From contig NZ_JAXMOR010000013.1 of the NCBI RefSeq assembly GCF_034669705.1, forward strand, positions 53,961 through 117,960: a stretch of DNA of 64,000 bases, in the 5' to 3' direction. Below the pieces are notes generated by a model. The model ran no database searches. It worked only from the letters and a program-made list of their open reading frames with translations, and was not told the origin of the DNA. This document shows positions 51,944 through 61,359 of this stretch, piece after piece; the stretch's first letter is position 1, and each line of letters begins with the position of its first letter. A program made the position numbers and the translations under genes. This DNA is from Marinovum sp034669705 (GTDB taxonomy: Bacteria > Pseudomonadota > Alphaproteobacteria > Rhodobacterales > Rhodobacteraceae).

Positions 51944-52906
51944 ATGAAAACATTCAAACTCAAGGCATTGTCCGGCATTGCTTCGGCGCTGGCGCTCACC
52001 GTCACCGCAGGCAGTGCGCTCGCACAGTCGAATCGTCCGGTCACCGTCGTCGTGCCCTTCGCCGCCGGCGGCGGCACCGACATCACCACGCGCGCGATGC
52101 AGCAGGGCCTGTCAGAGGCGCTGGACGCCAACATCGTGGTCAAGAACACCGCCGGTGCCGGTGGCACGCTGGGGGTGGGCGAAGTCGCGCGGGCGCGCGC
52201 CGATGGCCGTACCCTCGGCATGGCGCCGGTCGGGCCGCTGACCACGCAGCCGCATCTGCGCGAACTGCCCTACAACGTCGACAGTTTCGAATACATCTGC
52301 CTCGCCTATTCGGCACCGACGGTGATCGCGGTGGCCAAGGACTCGGAGTATTCGACGCTCGAGGAGATGGTGGCCTACGGCAAGGAGAACCCGGGCGAGA
52401 TCACCTTCGCGGTACAGGCCATCGGTTCGATCCCGCATATTGCCGGGCTGGCGCTGTCAGAGGCGGCGGGGATCGAGATGACCTACCTGCCGGTGAACGG
52501 TGACGGGCCGGCGCTCAAGGCGCTGCTCGACGGCACCGCGGATGTCTTCATCCCGCATGTCTCCTTCTTCACCAACAACGCCGAGCAGCTGAAATCGCTG
52601 GCGATGCTGCAATCCGAGCGGCTCAAGGAACAGCCCGATCTGGTGACCGCTGCCGAGCAGGGCTATGACCTCGACTTCCCGATCTGGGGCGGTCTGGTGG
52701 CGCCCAAGGGACTGCCGGCCGAGGATGTCACCCGGCTTGAAGGGGCTTGCGAAGCGGCGGTGAATTCCGCACCCTTCCAGGAGCGCATGGAAGCGGTCAA
52801 GCAGCCCTCGGCCTACATGGGCGCCGAGGAGTTTTCCGCCTTCGTGCAGGAGAAATACGAGACCAACCGCGGTCTGCTCGACAAGGCCGGGCTCCTCTCG
52901 AACTGA
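51944..52906 (+). CDS. TTT transporter binding protein TctC, cluster 2
   Basis: 320 residues, strong ribosome site (GGGAGGAGACC) ahead of the ATG. Signal peptide to about residue 27 (ALA before QSNRPV). TctC features: RPVTVVVPFAAGGGTDITTR, VVKNTAGAGGTLGVGEVAR and LPVNGDGPALKALLDGTADV. It differs from the cluster 1 protein in most positions, so a different substrate is likely. Confidence 0.9.
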   Translation: MKTFKLKALSGIASALALTVTAGSALAQSNRPVTVVVPFAAGGGTDITTRAMQQGLSEALDANIVVKNTAGAGGTLGVGEVARARADGRTLGMAPVGPLTTQPHLRELPYNVDSFEYICLAYSAPTVIAVAKDSEYSTLEEMVAYGKENPGEITFAVQAIGSIPHIAGLALSEAAGIEMTYLPVNGDGPALKALLDGTADVFIPHVSFFTNNAEQLKSLAMLQSERLKEQPDLVTAAEQGYDLDFPIWGGLVAPKGLPAEDVTRLEGACEAAVNSAPFQERMEAVKQPSAYMGAEEFSAFVQEKYETNRGLLDKAGLLSN

Positions 52907-52960
52907 GACATGGGGGCGGCCGGCTGACCCGGCCGCTGCCTTGGGCAAGGAGGAGGCCAC

Positions 52961-53455
52961 ATGGCCGAGGAGAGCGCAGCGCCGCCACCGCGTGCCACGG
53001 TGATCACCGACCGCGCCGTGGCGCTGGTCATCGTCGCTGTCACGGCGGTGTTCTTCGTGCTGACCTTCGGCGAGGTCAGCGCCTTCGCCCGCGCCAGCGC
53101 CGGGCGTGGTCCCTATTTCTTTCCTCGCGTGGTGCTGGTGCTGCTGCTGATCGTCGAGACCGTTCTGCTGTTTTCGGTCTTCTCGCCACGGCATCCGATG
53201 GTCAGTCGCCGCCTGCCCTCCCTGCGCATGGGCCTGCTGATCGCGGCCACCGCCGCCTATTGCGCGCTGATCCCGCTGGCCGGTTTCCTGATCGCCAGCG
53301 TAATCTTCGGTATCTTCGTGCCGGTGCTTCTGGGCCGGCGCGACTACGGCGTGATCGTCGCGGTGGCGCTGGTCTACAGCACCGCGGTCTGGTGGCTGTT
53401 CGAGCGGGTCTTCCTGATCATCCTGCCGGCCAGTCCCTTCGACATCGGTTTCTGA
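52961..53455 (+). CDS. TTT transporter small membrane subunit TctB, cluster 2
   Basis: 164 residues, four hydrophobic helices with a Glu-rich N-terminal tail before the first. The RASAGRGPYFFPRVVLVLLL stretch matches the TctB family position of the GPGAFP segment in cluster 1. It lies 54 bp after tctC and 22 bp before tctA, in one transcription unit. Confidence 0.85.
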   Translation: MAEESAAPPPRATVITDRAVALVIVAVTAVFFVLTFGEVSAFARASAGRGPYFFPRVVLVLLLIVETVLLFSVFSPRHPMVSRRLPSLRMGLLIAATAAYCALIPLAGFLIASVIFGIFVPVLLGRRDYGVIVAVALVYSTAVWWLFERVFLIILPASPFDIGF

Positions 53456-53477
53456 CCTCTCGCATGAAAGACCCCTG

Positions 53478-54956
53478 ATGGACCTCATCCTCCTCGCCGC
53501 CGGGCAGATCGCAACGCCGCTGACCCTGTTCTGCATCGTGATCGGCACGGTGGTGGGGGTGGTGGTCGGTGTGCTGCCGGGGCTGGGCTCGGTGATCGGT
53601 CTGACCATGGTGCTGCCCTTCACCTTCTCGATGCCGCAGATCCCCTCGATCGCGCTGATGCTCGGGGTCTATTGCGGCTCGGTCTACGGCGGGTCGATCA
53701 CCGCGATCATCCTCAACACGCCCGGCACGCCGCAGGCCGCCGCCACCGCGCTCGAAGGCTATCCGATGGCGCGGCGCGGCGATGCCGACCTGGCGCTGGG
53801 CTGGGTGACCACGGCCTCGACCCTTGGCGGGCTGTTCTCGGTGCTGGTCTTCATCCTCGCCGGGCCCTGGCTGGCGCGGCTGTCGCTGCAGTTCACCCCG
53901 ATCGAGTATTTCGCCCTCGGGGTCTTTGCCATGACCTGCATCGCCGGGGTCTCCTCGGGGCAGATGACCAAGGGGCTGGTCTCTGGCGGCATCGGTCTGA
54001 TGCTGGCGAGCATCGGCGTCGATCCGGTGACCGGCGACATGCGCTATACCTTCGGCAGCTTCCAGCTCAGCGCCGGGATTGCGCTTATCCCGGTGATCGT
54101 CGGGGTCTTTGCCTATTCCGAGATGTTCCTGCGCGTCCTCGACCTGAGCGGTGACAAGCCGGCCCCGGAGGAGATGCGCGTCGGTTTTCGCATGCCGCCG
54201 TTCAAGCACTGGCGGATGCGGCTGGGCATGTTGCTGCGCGGCTCGATGATCGGCTCCTTCGTTGGCGCCCTGCCCGGCACCGGTGCCGCCACCGCGGCCT
54301 TCATCGCCTATTCAGAGGCGCGGCGCACCTCCAAGCGGCAGGCCAATTTCGGCAAGGGCGAGCCCGACGGGCTGGTGGCCTGCGAGGCCTCGAACAACGC
54401 CGTCACCGGCAGCGCGCTGGTGCCCACCCTGGCGCTCGGCATCCCCGGCGACCCGGTCACTGCCGTCATGCTGGGCGCGCTGGTGATCCAGGGGGTGGTG
54501 CCGGGGCCGCAGCTCTTTGCCAACAACCTCGACCTGGTCTATGCGATCTTCCTCTGCCTGATCCTGGTGAACCTGGTGATGTTTGCGACCGGCGCACTCG
54601 GCGCGCAGCTCTTCACCCGCATCCTGCGCATCCCCGAACCGATCCTGATCGGGCTGATCCTGATCATCTCGACGGTCGGCGCCTACGGGGTGAACGGCAG
54701 CACCTTCGACATCTGGGTCGCCTTCGCCGCCGGGGTCGCGGGTGCGGTGCTGCGCTGCCTGTCCTACCCGCTGGCGCCCATCGTCATCGGCATGGTGCTG
54801 GGGCCGACGATCGAGATGTCGCTGCGCCAGGGGCTGATCCTGACCGACGGCAATATCCTCGAATTCCTGGCCCGGCCGATCGCCACGGTGCTGTTCCTGC
54901 TGACGGTGGCAATCCTCACCTGGCCGCTGATCCGCGACCGGCTGGTCCGCCGCTGA
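53478..54956 (+). CDS. TTT transporter large membrane subunit TctA, cluster 2
   Basis: 492 residues. TctA motifs: GTVVGVVVGVLPGLGSVIG, YCGSVYGGSITAIILNTPGTP, and the repeated FVGALPGTGAATAAFIAYSE and LVPTLALGIPGDPVTAVML. About twelve helices. The stop lies two bases from the IclR stop, in convergent orientation. Confidence 0.92.
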   Translation: MDLILLAAGQIATPLTLFCIVIGTVVGVVVGVLPGLGSVIGLTMVLPFTFSMPQIPSIALMLGVYCGSVYGGSITAIILNTPGTPQAAATALEGYPMARRGDADLALGWVTTASTLGGLFSVLVFILAGPWLARLSLQFTPIEYFALGVFAMTCIAGVSSGQMTKGLVSGGIGLMLASIGVDPVTGDMRYTFGSFQLSAGIALIPVIVGVFAYSEMFLRVLDLSGDKPAPEEMRVGFRMPPFKHWRMRLGMLLRGSMIGSFVGALPGTGAATAAFIAYSEARRTSKRQANFGKGEPDGLVACEASNNAVTGSALVPTLALGIPGDPVTAVMLGALVIQGVVPGPQLFANNLDLVYAIFLCLILVNLVMFATGALGAQLFTRILRIPEPILIGLILIISTVGAYGVNGSTFDIWVAFAAGVAGAVLRCLSYPLAPIVIGMVLGPTIEMSLRQGLILTDGNILEFLARPIATVLFLLTVAILTWPLIRDRLVRR

Positions 54957-54957
54957 G

Positions 54958-55803
54958 CTATCTCAGGTTGCTCCCGAGCGAAGACATCGCCTGCGCCGCC
55001 GCCAGCAGCTTTGGCAGATGCTGGGCGCGCAGCTTCTCTGGCGGCAGCAGCTCGGCATTGCCACCGACGCTGATGGTATAGATGTCGCCGGTCAGCGGCT
55101 CGCGCACCGGGATGCCGATGGCGTTGTGGCGCGGGTTCCAGTCGCCGAAACTGTCGGCGTAGCCCTGGGTCTCGAAGCGCTCGATAGCGGCCTCGAGGTC
55201 GCTGAGTACACTGTCCCACTCATCACCATGCAGCGCCTCGAGCGCCGGGTAGAGCCGCTCGCGTTCCGCCGCATCCGCAGCCGCCAGATACGCCCTTCCG
55301 GGGGCCGACAGCGCCAGCGGGATGCGCGACCCGACGTTGAGGTTGAGTGCCACGGCGGTGGGTTTGCGGATCAGCTCGACGAACATCATCTCATTGATGT
55401 CGCGCACGCTCAGCGCCACGACGCAATCGCCGCCGCTGGCGATTTCTTCCATGTGGCCGCGCACCATCTCGGCAAAGCCGAACCGGCCGATCGCCGCCAC
55501 GCCCAGCGTCAGCACCTGGTTCGAGACCGCGTATTTACCATACTCCGGCAGGTAGCGCAGATAGCCCAGCGTGGTGAGCGTGCCCAAGAGCCGCGACACC
55601 GTGGTCTTGTGCAGCCCGGTGCGCTCGGCGATGGCCTGGGTGCCGAGGATCAGGTCCTCGGCGTGAAAGGCGCGCAGGATCGACAGGCCGCGCGCCAGCG
55701 AGGTCACGAAGGGGCGGTCATCGTTCAGGGCGGCCGCGCCCATGTCCTGTCGCGGCCGGCCCCGCCGGGTGGCGGAGAGCTTGGGGGTCTTGGTCTCTTT
55801 CAT
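54958..55803 (-). CDS. IclR-family transcriptional regulator
   Basis: 281 residues. A basic N-terminal tail, helix-turn-helix (about 35-95) with AIAERTGLHKTTVSRLLGTL, then the IclR effector domain with SVGGNAELLPPEKL near the end. IclR proteins sense aromatic or organic acids. It lies downstream of the ThDP enzyme on the same strand, and faces the end of the cluster 2 tctA; probable regulator of that transporter and its enzymes. Confidence 0.9.
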   Translation of the reverse strand: MKETKTPKLSATRRGRPRQDMGAAALNDDRPFVTSLARGLSILRAFHAEDLILGTQAIAERTGLHKTTVSRLLGTLTTLGYLRYLPEYGKYAVSNQVLTLGVAAIGRFGFAEMVRGHMEEIASGGDCVVALSVRDINEMMFVELIRKPTAVALNLNVGSRIPLALSAPGRAYLAAADAAERERLYPALEALHGDEWDSVLSDLEAAIERFETQGYADSFGDWNPRHNAIGIPVREPLTGDIYTISVGGNAELLPPEKLRAQHLPKLLAAAQAMSSLGSNLR

Positions 55804-55870
55804 GCGCGCTCAATAGCCCATTCGCGCCGGCCTGTCCCGGCAAAATCGGCGGATTTCCCTGTCCCCGGCT

Positions 55871-57583
55871 TCACTTGAGGGACGCCGGATCGTCCAGCGG
55901 ACCATAGTCGGAACAGTCCTTGTGGCTGGCGGCCGGGTCGGTCTTGACGTCGATCACCACCGGCCCGCCGCGGCCATGCGCCTCGCGCAGGGCCTCGGGG
56001 ATCTGGTCGGCCTCGGTCACCGTCAGCCCCGAACCGCCCAGCCCCTCGGCCACCTTGGCGAAATCATGGTCGCGGAAATCGACGCCCAGCCGCTGGTTGC
56101 CAAGGTTGTCGCGTACCATGCCGAGGCCCGCATTGTTGGCCACCAGGTAGACCACGTCGAGCCCCTGTTCCGCCGCCGTCGCCACCGCGTCCATCGTCAT
56201 GACGAAACCGCCGTCACCGATCACCCCGGTGACGCGTTTCTCGGGGCAGGTGATCTTGGCCCCCGTTGCCGCCGGCGTGCTCCACCCCATGCCGCCAATC
56301 CCGCCCGGCGCCACCAGCTGATGCGGATGGCGCAGCGGCAGACGCGTGGTGGCCCAGATGCGGTTGCTGCCGGCATCGAGGGTCAAGAGGTCGTCGGCGT
56401 CGAGAAAGCCGCCCAGCGCGCGCATGATATCGGCGTAATGCACCGTGCCCGGTGCGGTCTCGTAGTGTGGCAGAACGCCGTAATCGTTGTCCTGTTTGAT
56501 CTTGGCGATGCGGCCGGTCCGTGCCTCGACCACCGACCGCTCGGGCGCGGCGCTTTGCAGCAGGAAATCGAGCACATCGCTGACATCCGCCGTCACCGCC
56601 ATGTCGACCGGCACCACCCAGCCGGCGTTGCGCGGATCGGTGTCGACCTGGAGGATCGTCTGGTCGCCGGGCCGGATCATCTCGGCGTCGCGGAACCTTG
56701 TGTACTCCGGCCCGAGGCTGCAACCGAGCACCAGGATCACATCCGCCGCCTGCACCATCCGGTTCGCTGCCGCCGAGGCCCAGGTGCCCATCATCCCCAC
56801 TGCGACATCGCAAGTCTCGTCGATCACGCCCTTGCCGTGATAGCTCGAGGCCACCGCGATGCCCTGCGCCTCGGCGAACTGCTGCAGCTTGACGCCCGAG
56901 CGGCTCATGTAGACCCCGTTGCCGGCGATGATCACCGGCGCCTTCGCCCCCTGCAGCGCCTCGGTAATCGCCTGCAACGCCTTGCGGTCCGGCACCATCG
57001 GCGTGTGCCGCAGGTAGCCCTCGGTCGGATAGAGCCGCGCGCGCGGGTCGTCGGGCAGGTCTTCCTTGATGATGTTGGTCCGCATCAGCATCGCCGCCGG
57101 GCCTTGGCGCGGCGTCTGGGAATGTTTGATTGCCAGCTGCGTGCCATAGACCGCCTCGGTGGGCGTGGTCGCATAGGTCGCGAACTTGGTCATCGTCTTC
57201 AGAACGGCAAAGGCATCCCCGGCGCCGTAATCGCCGGTCATCGTCTGGTAGACGCCATGCTGGGCAAAGCCGTCGTAGCAGGAGGTGTCGGTCATCACCA
57301 CCATCGGTGACGAGGAGAAGTAGGCCTCGAGAATGCCGAAGGCGCCGGTGGTAGTGGCAAACGGCCCCTGCGCCATCAGGAGCCCCGGCTTGCCGGTCAG
57401 CTTGCCCGCCACCTGCGCCATCACCGAGGCCGATTGCTCGCTGCGCGCCAGCACCAGCTCGAACTCGTCGCGCCGGTCGTAGAAGGCCGGCAACGACCAG
57501 GTGATGCCAAGCCCCGGCAGGGTGAAGCCACGGGTGATGCCGGCCTCGATGAACGTGTTGATGACGCCTTCGTTGGTTTTCAT
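55871..57583 (-). CDS. ThDP-dependent enzyme (acetolactate synthase-like)
   Basis: 570 residues. N-terminal pyrimidine-binding domain with the cofactor-activating Glu in LARSEQSASVMA, central domain, and C-terminal diphosphate domain with GDGGFVMTMD leading to VANN (the GDG-X-NN motif). The family covers acetolactate synthase, benzoylformate or oxalyl-CoA decarboxylase and similar 2-keto acid lyases; the QGPFATTTGAFGILEAYF stretch is not diagnostic for me. It neighbours IclR and the TTT cluster, so acting on a 2-keto acid from the imported substrate is a fair inference. Confidence 0.85.
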   Translation of the reverse strand: MKTNEGVINTFIEAGITRGFTLPGLGITWSLPAFYDRRDEFELVLARSEQSASVMAQVAGKLTGKPGLLMAQGPFATTTGAFGILEAYFSSSPMVVMTDTSCYDGFAQHGVYQTMTGDYGAGDAFAVLKTMTKFATYATTPTEAVYGTQLAIKHSQTPRQGPAAMLMRTNIIKEDLPDDPRARLYPTEGYLRHTPMVPDRKALQAITEALQGAKAPVIIAGNGVYMSRSGVKLQQFAEAQGIAVASSYHGKGVIDETCDVAVGMMGTWASAAANRMVQAADVILVLGCSLGPEYTRFRDAEMIRPGDQTILQVDTDPRNAGWVVPVDMAVTADVSDVLDFLLQSAAPERSVVEARTGRIAKIKQDNDYGVLPHYETAPGTVHYADIMRALGGFLDADDLLTLDAGSNRIWATTRLPLRHPHQLVAPGGIGGMGWSTPAATGAKITCPEKRVTGVIGDGGFVMTMDAVATAAEQGLDVVYLVANNAGLGMVRDNLGNQRLGVDFRDHDFAKVAEGLGGSGLTVTEADQIPEALREAHGRGGPVVIDVKTDPAASHKDCSDYGPLDDPASLK

Positions 57584-57755
57584 GGGGGTCTCCTCTCCGG
57601 GGCAGGATAGAAGAGGAACGTAATTCCGGCAAGCGCAATTAAGATGCGTATAGTGGTCTTTGCAATGTGCGCCCGCGCCCGCCTGTCCACGACGAAAGTC
57701 TGATCTTCACAGCCTTGCCACGCGTGATAGCCTGTCGCGCGGGAGGACGATCGCC

Positions 57756-58806
57756 ATGGCGGACCGCCGACACGTCGAGGAGATCGAACAGGTACTGGAC
57801 GGCACGCAGACCGGGCGCGACGGTGTCGTCGCAGCCTCTTGGCGGCGCTGTGTCGAGGTCTACGGCATGGACCCCACCCGCAGCGACCCGGCGCATATTG
57901 TCACCGAGACCGAGCTGCGCGATCACCGCAAGCAGGCGGAATGGCTGATCGGCGCGGCGCGCAGCAGCCTGCAGAGCCTGTTCCGCCAGGTCGCCGGCCA
58001 GAACTACGCGCTGCTGCTGACCGATGCCAAGGGCGTCTGCGTCGACTTCTTCGGCGATGACCGGTTTCTCGACGAGCTGCGCAAGGCCGGGCTCTACCTC
58101 GGCTCGAACTGGTCGGAGGACCTTGCCGGCACCTGCGGCGTCGGCGCCTGCCTCTATACCCAGGAGCCGGTGACGGTGCATCAGGACGACCACTTCGGCA
58201 ATGCCCACACGACCCTGAGCTGCACCTCGGCGCCGATCTTCGACAGTCTCGGCGGGCTGGCAGCGGTGCTCGACATCTCGCTCCTGCGCTCGGCCCGGCC
58301 GAAGCGCAGCCAGACCCTTGCCATGAGCCTGGTCTGCAATGCCGCGCGGCGGGTCGAGATGGCGAACCTGATGGCCGAGAGCAGCCGCGACTGGGTTCTG
58401 CGCTTTTCCAGCAGCCCCGAGTTTCTCGACGTCGATCCCGAGGCCGCGGTGCGGCTCGACGGCTCCGGGCGCATCACTGGCTACACCCGCGAGGCACGGC
58501 GGCTCTTCCCAGATGGCGCGGCCATCCTCGGCCGGCGGATCGACGAGGTCACCGGCTTGAGTGTCGACGACCTGCCCGACCTGATGCGCGACCGGCCGAC
58601 CGAGGACCGGGTGATCGAACTGCAGGGCGGCGGCGCGCTCTTTGGTGATGCCATCGCGCCACAGACCCCGCGCAGCCTGCACCGCAGTCCCCGCCCCGGC
58701 GGGCCGCTGGCCGCGCTGGCGGGTGACGATCCGGTGATGGGGCGACTTCTCACCCAGGCGGCGAGGCTGGCGCCAACGCAGATCCCGGTGCTGATCTCGG
58801 GCGGGC
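57756..58806 (+). pseudogene. AcoR-like activator, truncated after the start of the AAA+ domain
   Basis: About 350 codons from the ATG at 57756 (GGGAGGACGATCGCC ahead). It is an AcoR-type sigma54 activator N-terminus: ASWRRC, a GAF domain (about 85-215) with GTCGVGACLYTQEPVTVHQDDHF-like text, a PAS-like region near 235-290, and the opening of the AAA+ domain, GDDPVMGRLLTQAARL then IPVLISG. At that point the Walker A (ETGTGKE) should follow but the sequence switches to a flavin monooxygenase fragment. The ATPase core and DNA-binding region are missing, so the protein cannot activate sigma54 promoters. A deletion is the simplest explanation. It diverges from the ThDP gene. Confidence 0.75.
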
Positions 58807-59289
58807 GACGATGGCTCCGGCCTCTTCATGAAGTACCTGCGCCGGGGCTCGGGCTATTACATCGATGTCGGCGCCAGCCAGCTGATCATCGACGGCGAGG
58901 TGAAGCTGGTGAAAGGCCAGGTCGATCGATTCGAGGAAGACGCGGTGGTACTGTCAGATGGCATCCGGCTAGCGGCCGACCTGGTGGTGTTGGCCACCGG
59001 CTATGGCTCGATGAACGGCTGGGCCGCCGACCTGATCAGCCCCGAGGTCGCCGACAAGGTCGGCAAGGTCTGGGGCTTGGGCTCCGACACCACCAAGGAC
59101 CCCGGTCCGTGGGAGGGCGAGCAGCGCAACATGTGGAAGCCCACCCAGCAGGAGAACCTCTGGTTCCACGGCGGCAACCTGCACCAGTCGCGGCACTATT
59201 CGCTCTACCTCGCGCTGCAACTGAAGGCCCGGATGGAGGGGCTCGATACGCCTGTCTACGGGCTGCAGGAGGTGCATCACCTGTCGTGA
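58804..59289 (+). pseudogene. C-terminal fragment of flavin-containing monooxygenase
   Basis: About 161 codons in a different frame from the AcoR-like part, beginning GDDGSGLFMKYLRRGSGYY, the sequence that lies deep inside FMO-type NAD(P)/FAD oxidoreductases, then ADLVVLATGYGSMNG (the family's ATGY motif) and ENLWFHGGNLHQSRHYS near the end. The N-terminal FAD and NADPH motifs are absent. An ATG at 58828 could give a 153-residue product but no functional enzyme. The join near 58800-58810 sits at a GGGC repeat (TCGGGCGGGCGAC). Confidence 0.8.
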
Positions 59290-59296
59290 TGCGCCG

Positions 59297-59332
59297 CGCG
59301 CCCGGGCGTCCCTCCCGGCCCGGGCGCGTTTT
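59297..59332 (+). terminator. Intrinsic terminator after the monooxygenase fragment
   Basis: CGCGCCCGGG (59297-59306) pairs with CCCGGGCGCG (59319-59328) and is followed by TTTT. It lies 8 bp after the stop. Confidence 0.85.
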
Positions 59333-59771
59333 CTTGGGTCTCGATGAGCCGAGGTTTTTTGATCTGGCTTCAGACCCGGTCCCGCCGCTGCGTAGCGACA
59401 GCGCGTTAACTGGCCACAAGGCCTCTCGCGGGTGAAAGCTCTGTTCCGCCCCGCCGTGCAGATGCATTCCGCCGTTTCATCAGCCGCGCGGAAGGGCCTT
59501 GGTCCTCCCCGAACCGGGCGATCGCATTCCGCCGGTCATGGACTGCACGGCGCCCCGTCCGCACCCCTCCGTTGCCCCAACGGCCAAGAAGGAGGCCGCG
59601 GCGCGCGGCATGTCCAAGGATTGTGCGCGAATTCTAGCCCCTTCCGCGCCTTGGCAGGGTCAATATAGGATTTTCTCTAGGTTGCCGGATCCTTGGCCGG
59701 GATGTCAGGTATGACCTGTAAGTCACTCAGTACACTAGGCAATACCCCCAATGCCCGGCAGCCATTCATCA

Positions 59772-59794
59772 TTGACAGAAAATTTTACTGTCAA
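59772..59794. promoter_or_regulatory. TTGACAG/CTGTCAA inverted repeat
   Basis: TTGACAG (59772-59778) and CTGTCAA (59788-59794) flank AAAATTTTA. It could be an operator or a hairpin. The left arm is a good -35 hexamer, but no -10 hexamer stands at the right distance. Confidence 0.4.
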
Positions 59795-60096
59795 CGGTCC
59801 CTCTTTCAGCACAGGGGGATCGGACGCCATCACGACCGGCGCTCACCCGACTGATCGCGCCAGGGACGCCGCGGCGCCCGGCATCTGAACAAATTTTTTT
59901 CAAGCGCTCTGCTCAATCCCTTCCTTGCAGAGCGTACATCGCATTTCAAGGCAAGCATTTGCATATGCACGTGGGATGCGTCGGGTTTGGTTCCGGAAAC
60001 GGGGCAAAGGTTGACGTCCTCATGCGCAGGGGTTTGACGCCGCCTAGCGCGGCGGCGAATTGATCGTCGACACCACGTTCGACCCTTGCAAGACCC

Positions 60097-60126
60097 GACC
60101 CCGGCCCTTTGTGGCCGGGGTCTTTT
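60097..60126 (+). terminator. Intrinsic terminator or attenuator upstream of the LuxR-type gene
   Basis: GACCCCGGCC (60097-60106) pairs with GGCCGGGGTC (60113-60122) over six bases, then TTTT. No gene precedes it on this strand within 760 bp, so it may end a small RNA; a hairpin CGCCGC/GCGGCG lies 5' of it near 60037-60055. Confidence 0.75.
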
Positions 60127-60267
60127 CATGCCGGTTCAACAACGCCGCGCACCCGCCCCCTGCGTGAACGCATCCCCGCGACCCGCCGCGGGCCCAAGGT
60201 GTTGTGCGCGAAGGAAAGTTCTGCCACGCTCCACGACAACAGAAGGAAGTGTCGCAGAACGGGCCAT

Positions 60268-61359
60268 ATGACAGAAACACTGACCCACCACGAGATTTAC
60301 GACGCGGCTCTGGACAACGACCTCTTTAAAACCCTGCCCCGGCGACTGGCGCGGGACATGGGCGTGCCCTCGGCGCTGTTTTTCTGGCTGCACCCCGGCG
60401 ACCTGCAGGAAGTGAGCGCCGGCACCCAGCCGGAGACCAATGACGACTACGTCGAGTTCATGCAGCAGGACCCCTGGATGGACCAGGTCAACGATGACCG
60501 GGTCGGCACCGGGGCCTTTCGCCTGACGCAGTTCGTGGCCCCCGACACCTTTCAAAACAGCCTGATGTACAACGAGTTCATCGTGAAGAACCGGCTTGAG
60601 CGGTTCTGGTGCCTCGGGCTGGTGCAGGACACGCGCGACGGGCGTGTTGTCACCGCCTTTCACAAGGGCAAGCGCGACGGAGATTTCACCGACGAGCAAG
60701 TGGCGCTGCTCAACCGGCGGCAGTCCGATCTGGGGCGCATGCATGCAATCCGGCGGGAGCTGATCCGCAACCGCCTGGGCGCGATCACGGCGGCGGACGG
60801 GTCGCTGAACGGCGAAGTCCCGATGTTCGAGCTGAACCACGAAGGACAGTTGCTGCGCCTCAACGGGCTGGCGGATTTCCTGCTGCGGCAGCACCCGTTT
60901 TTCGTCTTTCGCAACGACAAGGTCCTGGCGCTGGGTGGGCCGGTGGCGGCGCGGTTCCGGGCGGCTGTGGGGCAGGCCACGGATGCCACGCACGGACAGG
61001 CGAACACGCTGGACCTGCCTCAGGTGCGCGGCGCGGATGGCCGGGTCTTGCCGGCGATGCGGTTGAATCTCCTGCCCCGGACCCATGGCGGCCGGCACCT
61101 GCTTGTGATCGCGACGACCGAGGATCTGCCGGCCCTCAAGGCCGCGGTCGAGACGCCCGACGACAAGGTGGTGCTGACCGCGCGCGAGCTGGACGTGCTG
61201 CGCGGCCTGACAGAGGGCAAGCGGCGCGACCAGCTAGCCTTCGACCTCGATATCTCGGTCGCCACGGTCGACCTGCACAGCGGCAACGTAAGGCGCAAGC
61301 TGGGGGCGCGGACCATGCTTGAAGCGGTGGCACGAGCCGTGCAAGGCGGCCTCCTGTAG
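60268..61359 (+). CDS. LuxR-type (helix-turn-helix) transcriptional regulator
   Basis: 363 residues from the ATG at 60268; the longer open frame upstream reads through the terminator stem. The N-terminal half is a GAF-like sensor fold with no signal peptide; the middle has a PAS-like ELNHEGQLLRLNGLADFLLR. C-terminal LuxR/GerE helix-turn-helix (about 300-355) with LTARELDVLRGLTEG and SVATVDLHSGNVRRKL. The autoinducer-domain Trp/Tyr/Asp pattern is not recognisable, so this is not a clear AHL receptor. A large acidic repeat-protein gene lies downstream on the opposite strand. Confidence 0.85.
   Translation: MTETLTHHEIYDAALDNDLFKTLPRRLARDMGVPSALFFWLHPGDLQEVSAGTQPETNDDYVEFMQQDPWMDQVNDDRVGTGAFRLTQFVAPDTFQNSLMYNEFIVKNRLERFWCLGLVQDTRDGRVVTAFHKGKRDGDFTDEQVALLNRRQSDLGRMHAIRRELIRNRLGAITAADGSLNGEVPMFELNHEGQLLRLNGLADFLLRQHPFFVFRNDKVLALGGPVAARFRAAVGQATDATHGQANTLDLPQVRGADGRVLPAMRLNLLPRTHGGRHLLVIATTEDLPALKAAVETPDDKVVLTARELDVLRGLTEGKRRDQLAFDLDISVATVDLHSGNVRRKLGARTMLEAVARAVQGGLL

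Larger units (their letters stand above)
59333..60267. other. Long gene-poor stretch before the LuxR-type gene
   Basis: No convincing coding region is visible in these 935 bases; short open frames are GC-shadow type. The middle (about 59650-59800 and 59880-59970) is AT-richer than the surroundings. It holds an inverted repeat (59772-59794), a short possible leader frame (60022-60063: 13 codons) and a strong terminator-like stem (60097-60126). A small RNA or leader is possible. Confidence 0.5.

Noticed and set aside
59700..59760. Lux-box-like element near the CAGGTATGACCTG stretch
   Set aside because: Only a four-base AGGT/ACCT inverted repeat is seen; it does not reach the 18-20 bp dyad of known lux boxes.
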